A stretch of 64,000 nucleotides of DNA from Rhizobiaceae bacterium (GTDB taxonomy: Bacteria > Pseudomonadota > Alphaproteobacteria > Rhizobiales > Rhizobiaceae). This document shows, in pieces, positions 18,855 to 26,577 of this stretch. Position 1 is the first letter of the stretch; the number at the start of each line of letters is the position of its first letter. The stretch spans positions 248,001 to 312,000 of the forward strand of contig JARGOX010000005.1 of NCBI GenBank assembly GCA_029233925.1, in the 5' to 3' direction. The translations under genes and the position numbers were made by a program. The notes below the pieces were generated by a model. That model saw nothing but the letters and a program-made list of their open reading frames with translations. It did no database searches and was not told the origin of the DNA.

Positions 18855-18974
18855 ATGAAAACGTCGTATTTGACATTCATGAAATGCGTTGCCTCGGCAG
18901 GTCATGCCGAAGGTGTGCTAGCCTGTGCCTTCCCTATCAAAACAACGGCCAAGAAGACGACCAAAACGGTCTGA
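18855..18974 (+). CDS. Possible 39-residue peptide upstream of asd
   Basis: A short frame beginning ATG at 18855 with AGGAAAG just upstream encodes a basic-tailed peptide, with MKTSYLTFMKCVASAGHAEG at the start and KTTAKKTTKTV at the end. It lies in the 324-bp gap between the PAP2 gene and asd. The frame ends in the first of two 9-bp tandem repeats (TCTGACGTC, 18970-18987), each of which contains an in-frame TGA. No homologue is recognised; it may be a leader peptide or chance. Confidence 0.35.
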   Translation: MKTSYLTFMKCVASAGHAEGVLACAFPIKTTAKKTTKTV

Positions 18975-19082
18975 CGTCTCTGACGTCTCTGGCTTGTCCG
19001 CATTCTTCCCGGCCCAGCCGGGGAAGAGACCCGCGACTGGTCGGCGGGTTGCGAACAGGAAGAGAGACAGGAGAACTTTCAA

Positions 19083-20117
19083 ATGGGATTTAGAATTGCG
19101 ATCGTTGGCGCCACCGGCAATGTGGGCCGGGAAATGCTTGATATTCTATCGGAACGCGATTTTCCGGTTGATGATGTGGTGGCGCTTGCCTCCAGCCGGT
19201 CCGTCGGCAGGGAGGTTTCCTTCGGCGATAAAATGCTGAAGGTCAAAAACCTCGAAAATCATGATTTTTCCAAAACAGATATCTGCCTCATGTCGGCCGG
19301 TTCGACGGTTTCGCTGAAATGGTCGCCAAAGATTGGTCAGCAGGGCTGTGTGGTGATCGATAATTCATCGGCCTTTCGCTATCATTCAGATGTGCCGCTG
19401 ATTGTTCCCGAGGTCAATCCTGATGCCATTGTCGGATTTACCAAGAAGAATATTGTCGCCAATCCGAATTGCTCGACGGCCCAGCTTGTCGTCGCTCTTA
19501 AGCCGCTTCACGATTTTGCCGGTATCAAGCGTATTGTCGTGTCGACCTATCAATCGGTTTCCGGTGGCGGCAAGGATGCGATGGACGAATTGTTCAACCA
19601 GACCCGTGCCGTCTTCGTGGCCGACCCGATGGAGACAAAAGTCTTCACAAAACGGATCGCCTTCAATGTGATTCCTCATATCGATGACTTCATGGAAGAT
19701 GGATATACCAAGGAAGAATGGAAGGTTCTGGCCGAGACCAAGAAAATGCTGGATCCAAAAATCAAGGTCACCTGCACCGCCGTGCGTGTACCAGTTTTTG
19801 TCGGTCATTCGGAATCGGTAAACATTGAATTCGAACGGGAAATTTCGGCGGATCAGGCACGCGATATTCTGCGTGAAGCGCCGGGCTGTCTGGTTGTCGA
19901 CAAGCACGAAGATGGTGGCTATGTCACGCCCTATGAATGTGTCGGTGAAGACGCCACCTATATTTCGCGTATTCGCGAAGATAACACAGTTGAGAACGGT
20001 CTCAATCTTTGGGTTGTATCCGACAATCTGCGAAAGGGTGCGGCGCTCAATACCATCCAGATTGCCGAACTGCTTCTGGCACGCGGTCTGATCAAGCCAA
20101 AAGCCGAGGCTGCCTGA
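19083..20117 (+). CDS. asd: Aspartate-semialdehyde dehydrogenase Asd
   Basis: NADPH-dependent reduction of aspartyl phosphate to aspartate semialdehyde, the branch point to lysine/diaminopimelate, methionine and threonine. The 344-residue protein begins FRIAIVGATGNVGREMLDIL (nucleotide-binding). It contains VIDNSSAFRYHSDVPLIVPEVN and the active-site Cys in NIVANPNCSTAQLVVAL, followed by VSTYQSVSGGGKDAMDEL. GGAGAA precedes the start. It is complete, with a strong hairpin 58 bp downstream. Confidence 0.97.
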   Translation: MGFRIAIVGATGNVGREMLDILSERDFPVDDVVALASSRSVGREVSFGDKMLKVKNLENHDFSKTDICLMSAGSTVSLKWSPKIGQQGCVVIDNSSAFRYHSDVPLIVPEVNPDAIVGFTKKNIVANPNCSTAQLVVALKPLHDFAGIKRIVVSTYQSVSGGGKDAMDELFNQTRAVFVADPMETKVFTKRIAFNVIPHIDDFMEDGYTKEEWKVLAETKKMLDPKIKVTCTAVRVPVFVGHSESVNIEFEREISADQARDILREAPGCLVVDKHEDGGYVTPYECVGEDATYISRIREDNTVENGLNLWVVSDNLRKGAALNTIQIAELLLARGLIKPKAEAA

Positions 20118-20174
20118 CGGGCAATTGGTTTCCAGCGTGAACCAGATAACCAACAGATGCGCAATCAACTTGAG

Positions 20175-20198
20175 GACAGGCCGGCTTGCCGGCCTGTC
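20175..20198 (+). terminator. Terminator hairpin after asd
   Basis: GACAGGCCGGC, TT, GCCGGCCTGTC: a perfect 11-bp GC-rich stem located 58 bp after the asd stop and followed by TTCC. The two-base apparent loop means the innermost pairs probably open. The U-run is short, but the stem is strong. Confidence 0.6.
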
Positions 20199-20323
20199 TT
20201 CCATCCAGCTCATCGAGTAAAGCTGTCGGTAGATTTCCCTGAACAGCTGTTGCAAACTGTAAAAGTTGAAAACACCCTTTGCAAACGGCTTGCCATGCTG
20301 GGCAAGCGGCGCATTATGTCACC

Positions 20324-20743
20324 ATGACACAACATGGTCTTCGTATTTTAAAGTCAATCGTTTCACTGCCGCTGTGGGTCCAGGTCTGGATGCTGCTGAT
20401 ATTGATTCCGGCAAATGTGTCCGGCCTGTTTTTTCTTGAAACCACCAGCGGGCAATGGATCGCCCTGCTCGGCTCTGGTGCACTTGCTGTCAATACGGTT
20501 CTTGTGCTGATCAATGGCGGCTTTACCCGCGTGCTGGCGCTGCCACACCTGTTGTTCTGGATACCGCTGGAAATGGTGTTGCTGTTTCGTATGTTGCGGG
20601 TTGAAATGGATTTTGTTGAATTTACCCTCACGCTTGCTGTGCTGGTCGTCAATGCCATCTCTCTGGTTTTTGATGGTCTGGATGCGAAGCGCTGGTACTC
20701 CGGTGAAAAGGGCATTATTGGAATGGACGACGAACCGTTCTAA
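20324..20743 (+). CDS. Hypothetical four-helix membrane protein
   Basis: A 139-residue protein with four likely transmembrane helices (residues ~16-36, 43-63, 68-88 and 96-117) and a short hydrophilic C-terminus with KRWYSGEKGIIGMDDEPF. No enzymatic motif or named family is recognised. A 7-bp stem (GCTTGCC/GGCAAGC, 20288-20307) lies 16 nt before the chosen ATG, and no good ribosome-binding site is seen, so expression may be weak or the start misplaced. It is followed by a transglycosylase gene. Confidence 0.65.
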   Translation: MTQHGLRILKSIVSLPLWVQVWMLLILIPANVSGLFFLETTSGQWIALLGSGALAVNTVLVLINGGFTRVLALPHLLFWIPLEMVLLFRMLRVEMDFVEFTLTLAVLVVNAISLVFDGLDAKRWYSGEKGIIGMDDEPF

Positions 20744-20837
20744 GGTTCGCTGCATAAAAGCAGCTGCATTTTTAAACAAGTATAAACCCTTCTATAAGAA
20801 TATTTGGTCATGCATGATTCGTTTTGGAGTCAGCACA

Positions 20838-21698
20838 GTGAATCCATCTATTGCAATTGAGGGTCTGTCGGTGAAAAAGGGTTTTGGGAATCTGTTCTGT
20901 TACCTGGGTCTTGGACTGAGCATGCTGATGTTCGGCGTGCCGGCTGCACAGGCAGCCAAATGCGGCAACACATCGGCGGGCTTTTCAAAGTGGGTCGTTG
21001 AGGCCAAAAGGGAAGCGGCTGCCAAAGGCTTCAATCAGCGCACCATCAATGCAACGTTGGGGAGCGTCTCCTACCGGACAAAAACCATACGGCTTGATCG
21101 CAACCAGAAAAGTTTCAGGCTCACGCTTGATCAGTTCATGCGCAAACGCGGTGCCAATGCCATTGTATCAAAGGGCAGAAAGCTGAAGCAGGGTAACAGG
21201 CAGTTGCTGGCGTCCATTGAAAACCGATATGGCGTGCCGCCTGGTGTGATCCTTGCCATATGGGGCATGGAAACCGGATTTGGTGGATTTCTGGGCAATG
21301 AAGATACGATTTCGGCGCTGGCAACCCTTGCCTATGATTGCCGCCGATCGGCATTTTTTACCAATGAGCTTTACGCGGCCATGACGATCGTTCAGCAGGG
21401 CCAGATGTCGCGCAAGCAAATGCGTGGCGCAGCCCATGGTGAACTGGGCCAGACCCAGTTTTTGCCCTCAAGCTATGTTCGCTTCGCTGTGGACGCTGAC
21501 CGCGATGGACGCAAGAATCTCATCAGTTCGCGTGCGGACGCCCTGGCATCAACGGCCAATTTCCTGCGCGGACACGGCTGGAAAAAGGGCGCCGGCTATC
21601 AGAAGGGCCAAACCAACTACCGGGCCATCCAGGGCTGGAATTCCGCCGGTGTCTACCAGCAGGCCATTGCCATCATAGCCGCGAAGATCGATCAATAG
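20838..21698 (+). CDS. Lytic murein transglycosylase (MltB/SLT family)
   Basis: Periplasmic enzyme cleaving the MurNAc-GlcNAc bond with 1,6-anhydro product formation. The GTG at 20838 has GGAG 8 nt upstream; an in-frame ATG at 20814 is an alternative. The 286-residue product carries a signal peptide ending near PAAQAA. The SLT_2 domain shows KWVVEAKREAAAKGFNQRTINATL, then GVPPGVILAIWGMETGFGGFLGNE with the catalytic Glu, and GAAHGELGQTQFLPSSY. It lacks an obvious C-terminal peptidoglycan-binding domain, so it is the short form. It converges on the carbonic anhydrase gene. Confidence 0.9.
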   Translation: MNPSIAIEGLSVKKGFGNLFCYLGLGLSMLMFGVPAAQAAKCGNTSAGFSKWVVEAKREAAAKGFNQRTINATLGSVSYRTKTIRLDRNQKSFRLTLDQFMRKRGANAIVSKGRKLKQGNRQLLASIENRYGVPPGVILAIWGMETGFGGFLGNEDTISALATLAYDCRRSAFFTNELYAAMTIVQQGQMSRKQMRGAAHGELGQTQFLPSSYVRFAVDADRDGRKNLISSRADALASTANFLRGHGWKKGAGYQKGQTNYRAIQGWNSAGVYQQAIAIIAAKIDQ

Positions 21699-21711
21699 AC
21701 GTAGGCTTCAA

Positions 21712-21738
21712 GCTGAGAGAAATCCCGTTTCTCTCAGC
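21712..21738. terminator. Bidirectional terminator between transglycosylase and carbonic anhydrase
   Basis: GCTGAGAGAAA, TCCCG, TTTCTCTCAGC: a perfect 11-bp stem with a 5-nt loop lying between the two convergent genes and overlapping the carbonic anhydrase stop codon. Confidence 0.65.
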
Positions 21739-22375
21739 GGTCCGGCCGTTTGAAATCACCGGTCTTGCTGTCCATCAACCACAATTCACCCGATGAAATA
21801 TCGAACCAGGCGCCATGGATGCGCAGTTTTTTGCGCTCTTCCAATATGCTGACGCAGGGGAATGTTCTCAGATTGCTGATCGAATTGCGGATCGAAATTC
21901 GTTCAAGCGCTGTCTGACGCTCGCCTTGGGTCAATACGGTGTTGGAGTGCATCTGTTCAGCAACCGGTGCCAGCAGGCTCATCCAGCGGCCAATGAAATC
22001 TCCGGGCGATAGCGGCTCAGCATCAATTTCAAGTGCCGCCGCGATACCGCCACAACGTCCATGACCCATGACTACAATATCCCTGACCCGCAGGGACTGA
22101 ACAGCAAATTCAAGGGCTGCGGAGGTGGAATGAAATTCGCCATCCGGTGCATAGGGTGGCACCAGATTGGCCACATTGCGCACGACAAAAAGCTCACCGG
22201 GTCGGCTGTTGAAGATGGTTTCAGGCGCGGCGCGTGAATCACAACAGGCGATAATCAATGTTTCGGGTTTTTGACCGGTTTCCGCCAGAACCCGGTAGCG
22301 ATCACGCTCCACGTCGTAGCTGCTGTCCATAAAGCGTTTGTAACCAGTCAGAAGCCTGTCGGGAAAACTATTCAT
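21734..22375 (-). CDS. Beta-class carbonic anhydrase
   Basis: Zinc enzyme interconverting CO2 and bicarbonate. The 213-residue protein has the zinc-site residues Cys45 and Asp46 in CCDSRAAPE and His105 and Cys108 in VMGHGRCGG, the beta-class signature. RPGELFVVRNVANLVPP is also typical. No signal peptide is present, so it is cytoplasmic and probably supplies bicarbonate for carboxylations. It is complete. Confidence 0.95.
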   Translation of the reverse strand: MNSFPDRLLTGYKRFMDSSYDVERDRYRVLAETGQKPETLIIACCDSRAAPETIFNSRPGELFVVRNVANLVPPYAPDGEFHSTSAALEFAVQSLRVRDIVVMGHGRCGGIAAALEIDAEPLSPGDFIGRWMSLLAPVAEQMHSNTVLTQGERQTALERISIRNSISNLRTFPCVSILEERKKLRIHGAWFDISSGELWLMDSKTGDFKRPDR

Positions 22376-22438
22376 TGGATATGTTCACTCGAATTTCTTG
22401 GATGGTATCAATCTGGTTCAGGATCGCCCGATATGCAA

Positions 22439-23323
22439 CTATTTTGACTGTTTGGCGGGATTGTGCAGATGGCGAATCTGTACCGTGGCAAAGGGACGCG
22501 CCAGACTGGATGTCTGGCTTTCCAGAGTCAGTTCATTGGCACCCTGCTTTTTGGTATGGGCCAGGATCTCAAAAACCGAAGCCGTTGCATCCTGCAGCGC
22601 CTTTTCATTGCTGTGACCGTTCATGATGTGGGCAAGAAAGATGGCTGACAACAGATCACCGGGGCCATTGGGTGGATCGGCGATCTCCCGGTGTTCGGCC
22701 ATCAGCGCATCCTTGCCGGACAGCAACAGGTTTCCTGTGCTGTTTTCCATCATGGCGATTGCAGATGTAACCAGCATACAGTGCGGCCCCAGTGTGCCTG
22801 CGGCCCGCATCAGGGCGTTGTTGTCCGGCAGGCTGGCGTTGCACAGCCATTCAAGTTCATAGCGGTTTGGCGTCGCAATGGAGGCCAGGGGTATCAGTTG
22901 ATCACGAATGGCTGTTGCGGTTGCCTCAGGCACATAGAGGCCGCCCTTGTCACCAATCACCGGGTCGCAAACATAAAGGGCTTCGGGGTTTTTGGCGCGG
23001 ACAGCTTTGACAAGCCGGGCGATATCACGCGCCTGTTGCGCATTGCCCAGATAGCCGGAGAGGACGGCGCCGATCTCACCCAGCCAGGGTGAGCGGCACA
23101 AATCGTCAACAATGGCTGAAAAATCCTCGGCCGGCAGAACGGATCGTGTTGCAGCACCATGGCCGGGATGCCAGGGCAGAATGACGGTTGGCAGCGCCCA
23201 AACCGGATGCCCCAAAGTTTCAAGTGCAAATACGGCGGCGCGATTGCCCACCGAACCGCGTATGACATGACTGGATATCACCAGAACGGCGCGGTGTTCG
23301 CTGCGCACATTGTTATGGGCCAT
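22439..23323 (-). CDS. pdxY: Pyridoxal kinase PdxY-type
   Basis: Ribokinase-fold enzyme phosphorylating pyridoxal to PLP. The 294-residue protein opens with VLVISSHVIRGSVGNRAAVFALETLGHPVWALPTV, the substrate-binding region diagnostic of PdxK/PdxY. It contains YVCDPVIGDKGGLYVPEA and ATPNRYELEWL, and near the C-terminus the catalytic NGPGDLLSAIFLAH (GxGD anion hole and base). Together with the YggS-type protein at 6.4 kb the window carries two PLP-homeostasis genes. It is complete and in the same direction as the carbonic anhydrase gene, 63 bp upstream of it. Confidence 0.93.
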   Translation of the reverse strand: MAHNNVRSEHRAVLVISSHVIRGSVGNRAAVFALETLGHPVWALPTVILPWHPGHGAATRSVLPAEDFSAIVDDLCRSPWLGEIGAVLSGYLGNAQQARDIARLVKAVRAKNPEALYVCDPVIGDKGGLYVPEATATAIRDQLIPLASIATPNRYELEWLCNASLPDNNALMRAAGTLGPHCMLVTSAIAMMENSTGNLLLSGKDALMAEHREIADPPNGPGDLLSAIFLAHIMNGHSNEKALQDATASVFEILAHTKKQGANELTLESQTSSLARPFATVQIRHLHNPAKQSK

Positions 23324-23777
23324 CGCTGTTCCTAGCTATGTTTTTGAAATCGACAAGCCGAATGAAAAGCGCGCCGAGAGCAATCAGAAAAATACTATGG
23401 TCTTCATTACCTGTCACGAACCACAACACGATTGGATAGGGTCGACATTGTCCGGGCGATTGAACAGAGCGGCTTTCTTGAGCGCGCGTCTTTTCGCCTG
23501 AAGTACCGGGCCGTGTACACCTCCATAGGGCGTCGTGGTTGCATTTTTTATTCTAGAATCATTTGATGCCTGTGTGAAATGGTTTTCCGAGTAAAAACCT
23601 GAACTTGACAATGTGTGCTGCCGGTACCCTTGTGTCCGTTGCGGCGCAATTTTATCATGCTGTTCCGGTACGGTCATCGAACAGGCTATGGTACCACCGA
23701 CGACGCCCCGCGCAGTTTCGGTTTGCCGCTGGACGATGATCCGATATGATCCAGGCTGAAAATCAGAAGGGTAATTC
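23324..23777. other. Non-coding gap between pdxY and lemA-like gene
   Basis: A 454-bp divergent intergenic region. Short frames here overlap pdxY or lack ribosome-binding sites, and I judge none real. A TTGACA is present near 23605 but no convincing -10 at standard spacing. No hairpin or tRNA was recognised. Confidence 0.6.
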
Positions 23778-24395
23778 ATGATGACGCGCAATCTTTCAGC
23801 TGACCGGACGCGATACGGTCTCGCCGCAGTGCTGCTATCGGCCCTTCTGATGCTTTCCGGCTGTGGCGTCAACGCCATTCCGACCTATGAGGAACAGGCC
23901 AAGGCGGCCTGGAGCCAGGTGCTGAACCAGTATCAGCGACGCGCGGACCTCATTCCCAATCTGATTGAGACAGTGAAGGGATATGCGGCCCATGAGCAGG
24001 ATGTCCTGACATCGGTTGTCGAGGCAAGGGCCAAGGCCACGTCGGTTCAGATACCCGCCGATGTCCTGACGGATCCGAAGGCCTTTGAAACCTTCCAGCA
24101 AAACCAGTCGGAACTCACGTCTGCGCTGAGCAGATTGCTGGCCATATCTGAAAATTATCCGGATTTGAAAGCCAACCAGAATTTTCTTGCCCTGCAGTCA
24201 CAGCTGGAAGGGACGGAAAATCGCATAGCCGTGGCGCGCCGTGATTATATCGAAGCCGTTCGCCTCTACAATACGGAGCTGCGGACGGTGCCGGGTCGCT
24301 GGTGGGCTACATTTATCTATTCGGAAGCGAGACCCATGCAGACATTCAGTATCGATGCCGAGAGCCGTGCGGTACCCAAGGTGAGTTTTGACTGA
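23778..24395 (+). CDS. LemA family lipoprotein
   Basis: A 205-residue protein with a lipoprotein signal peptide (LLSALLMLSGC, lipidated Cys29). The helical LemA domain follows with the family signature KAAWSQVLNQYQRRADLIPNLIETVKGYAAHE and later QLEGTENRIAVARRDYIEAVRLYNT. LemA proteins are envelope proteins of unclear function, often encoded with TPM-domain partners. Here two TPM genes follow immediately, the first beginning 10 bp downstream, indicating an operon. Confidence 0.93.
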   Translation: MMTRNLSADRTRYGLAAVLLSALLMLSGCGVNAIPTYEEQAKAAWSQVLNQYQRRADLIPNLIETVKGYAAHEQDVLTSVVEARAKATSVQIPADVLTDPKAFETFQQNQSELTSALSRLLAISENYPDLKANQNFLALQSQLEGTENRIAVARRDYIEAVRLYNTELRTVPGRWWATFIYSEARPMQTFSIDAESRAVPKVSFD

Positions 24396-24405
24396 AGCCA
24401 ATACT

Positions 24406-25242
24406 ATGAACGGCCCCATGAACGCGCCCATGAGCGCGATGACTTTCGGTTTTCGGCGCCTGTCAGCGGCCCTCTTGCTGCTTGCCCTTGTCGTCGCCAG
24501 CCAGTCTGAGGCCAGAGCGCTGGATTTTCCTGCACTGACGGGGCGGGTAGTCGATGATGCACATGTCCTGTCGTCCGAGACGATGGCGCAATTGATTGAA
24601 CGGCTGGCGGATTTCGAAGCCAAATCCTCGGATCAGGTGGTGGTTGCGACCGTAAGAAGCACCGGCGACACCGCCATAGAGCCCTATGCCAATCAGCTGT
24701 TTCGTCATTGGGGCCTGGGGCAGGCCGGAGAAAACAACGGCGTGTTGCTGCTTGTTGCCATTGATGACAGAAAAATGCGCATTGAAGTGGGCTACGGTCT
24801 GGAAGGCATTCTGACAGACCTGCTTTCACGGCTCATTATCGAAAATTCGATGGTCCCGGAATTTCGGGCGGGCAATTATCAGGCGGGCATAGGGCGCGGA
24901 GTTGATGACATTATTTCTGTCCTTGAAGGCAACGCCGCGGAACTGAAGGCAAGGGCCGAGCGCAACGCGGGAAAATCCAATGGGCAGGACACCATGGGCA
25001 TGATCTTCTTTGGCCTTTTTGTCCTGTTTTTCGCCAGCATGTTCGGGTTTTCCATCCTGGCATCCATATTTGGCAAAAAGCTCGCGCCGGGCCGATACAA
25101 ATGGCTCGGCATTGCTGTTTCCTACGGGGGAGGTTCCTCCAGTGGCCTTGCGGGTAGCAGAGGCCGTGCGGGCGGATCCGGTGGGGGATTTTCCGGCGGC
25201 GGCGGATCATCAGGCGGCGGAGGCGCGTCCGGAGGATGGTAA
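24406..25242 (+). CDS. TPM-domain membrane protein with Gly/Ser-rich tail (YgcG-like)
   Basis: From the ATG at 24406 the 278-residue protein has a signal peptide (ALLLLALVVASQSEARA), then a TPM domain beginning FPALTGRVVDDAHVLSSETM and containing NQLFRHWGLGQAGENNGVLLLVAIDDRKMRIEVGYGLEG. A transmembrane helix follows near residues 195-215 (GMIFFGLFVLFFASMFGFSI), and the protein ends in a glycine/serine-rich tail. A TTG at 24388, overlapping the LemA stop, is an alternative start. TPM proteins of this type have been linked to photosystem repair in plants and to envelope processes in bacteria; the bacterial role is uncertain. Confidence 0.9.
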   Translation: MNGPMNAPMSAMTFGFRRLSAALLLLALVVASQSEARALDFPALTGRVVDDAHVLSSETMAQLIERLADFEAKSSDQVVVATVRSTGDTAIEPYANQLFRHWGLGQAGENNGVLLLVAIDDRKMRIEVGYGLEGILTDLLSRLIIENSMVPEFRAGNYQAGIGRGVDDIISVLEGNAAELKARAERNAGKSNGQDTMGMIFFGLFVLFFASMFGFSILASIFGKKLAPGRYKWLGIAVSYGGGSSSGLAGSRGRAGGSGGGFSGGGGSSGGGGASGGW

Positions 25243-25868
25243 TTTTCACCCAAGAGGAACATAAGCAAATTGCGACTGCCATCCAGTTGGCGGAGCGGCA
25301 GACAAGTGGTGAAATCCATTGTGCCGTGTGTCGGCAGTCTGACAGCTATTTTCTCGCGGCAGGATTTGTGTTTTCAGCTGTCACACTGATGGTGGGCCTG
25401 CTCTTTGCCTGGCTGTTTCACTGGTTGTGGATCGATATTGATCTGCGAATCTTTGTTACCGCCCAGTTCATTGCCTATGGGGCCGGGCTGTTCATCCTCT
25501 ACCAGATACCCCGACTAAGGCTTCGGCTGGTGCCTAAATCCCTGCGCTATCGCCGCGCTCATGCCAATGCAATGCAGCAGTTTTTTGCCCAGAACACCCA
25601 TCGGACGCAGGCGCGCACCGGGGTGCTTGTCTTTGTTTCACTGGCAGAGCGCTATGCGGAGATTGTTGCCGATGGTGGCATATCCGACAAGGTTTCGCAG
25701 GACCAGTGGAACACCATAGTTGCAGATCTGATTGCGGGTGCCGCCGAAAAAAGACTGGTCCATGCATTGATCAATGCCGTGGAACAGATCCAGACCATTT
25801 TAATCGTGCATTTTCTCCCTTCGGCCGACAACCCCAATGAATTGCCCGATCACGTCATAGAGATATGA
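25236..25868 (+). CDS. Second TPM-domain protein (COG3762 type)
   Basis: A 210-residue protein overlapping the previous gene by 7 bp. The N-terminus (EEHKQIATAIQLAERQTSGEIHCAV) and the C-terminal half (HRTQARTGVLVFVSLAERYAEIVADGGISDKV) are characteristic of the COG3762 TPM branch. Two transmembrane helices lie between (residues ~39-63 and ~70-90). It is almost certainly cotranslated with its neighbours. The LemA/TPM/TPM arrangement recurs in proteobacteria, suggesting a membrane complex whose function is unknown. Confidence 0.9.
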   Translation: MVIFTQEEHKQIATAIQLAERQTSGEIHCAVCRQSDSYFLAAGFVFSAVTLMVGLLFAWLFHWLWIDIDLRIFVTAQFIAYGAGLFILYQIPRLRLRLVPKSLRYRRAHANAMQQFFAQNTHRTQARTGVLVFVSLAERYAEIVADGGISDKVSQDQWNTIVADLIAGAAEKRLVHALINAVEQIQTILIVHFLPSADNPNELPDHVIEI

Positions 25869-25884
25869 TGTGATACAAACCGCG

Positions 25885-26460
25885 TTAGCGCGCCAGGGAA
25901 TGATATTCGTCATTGGGTCGCATGTCAGTGGCGGATGCCATGCGGTTTGTCATGTTGAAGAAGGATGCCGTGGCGCCAATGTCCCAGATGTCGCGGTCGT
26001 TGAAACCAACCGTGCGCAGGGCTTCGCGATCCTGCTCCTCGATCCTGCCGGGTGTTTCGGTCAGTTTCACCGCAAAATCCAGCATTGCCCGCTGACGCTC
26101 ATCAAGATCGGCAGAGCGATAGTTCATCACCATCTGTTCACCAAGGGCCGGATTGCCGGAAAGCTGCCTGACCGCTGCGCCATGGGCAGCAAGGCAGTAA
26201 AAACAGCGGTTCACGGAAGACACGGCAACGGCGATCATTTCCCGTTCAAGTTTGGACAGGCCTGAATCGCCCAGCATGAGGTCATTGTAAAAGGCGCTGA
26301 AAGCCTGAAGTTTGATCTCGTCAAAGGCATAGGCCAGCAACACATTGGGGATCATGCCAAGTTTTTCCTGGCATTTATCAAAATAGGCTCTGGTTTCTTC
26401 TGAAAGTTCCTGGCTCGGTGGGAGGTCCAGGGCCGTGGCGTTTTTGGCTTGGGCAGTCAT
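25885..26460 (-). CDS. AhpD-like peroxidase-related enzyme (carboxymuconolactone decarboxylase family)
   Basis: From the ATG at 26460 (GGAGA upstream) the product is 191 residues. The helical CMD/AhpD fold is indicated by LSKLEREMIAVAVSSVNRCFYCLAAHG with the redox CxxCxxxH motif, followed by LDERQRAMLDFAVKLT and GFNDRDIWDIGATASFFNMTNRMA. These features define the uncharacterised peroxidase-related subgroup. The paired cysteines suggest peroxide or disulfide chemistry. It is divergent from the NAD-GDH gene and converges with the TPM operon, with only 16 bp between stops. Confidence 0.88.
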   Translation of the reverse strand: MTAQAKNATALDLPPSQELSEETRAYFDKCQEKLGMIPNVLLAYAFDEIKLQAFSAFYNDLMLGDSGLSKLEREMIAVAVSSVNRCFYCLAAHGAAVRQLSGNPALGEQMVMNYRSADLDERQRAMLDFAVKLTETPGRIEEQDREALRTVGFNDRDIWDIGATASFFNMTNRMASATDMRPNDEYHSLAR

Positions 26461-26577
26461 GTCATTCTCCGGTGACTGTAGGGATGTTATAAATATTTGC
26501 ATCACATCAGGCTGTTGTTCTGCTACCATTGAATGCAAGGCTAGGTCGAGTGCCTTAACTTATACCGGGAGAGAGAC

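Noticed and set aside
19386-20255. 289-codon frame antisense to asd
   Set aside because: Overlaps the conserved asd gene in full, with no ribosome-binding site or recognisable domain.
23414-23878. 154-codon minus-strand frame in the pdxY-lemA gap
   Set aside because: Overlaps the LemA signal peptide coding region and shows no domain or ribosome-binding site.
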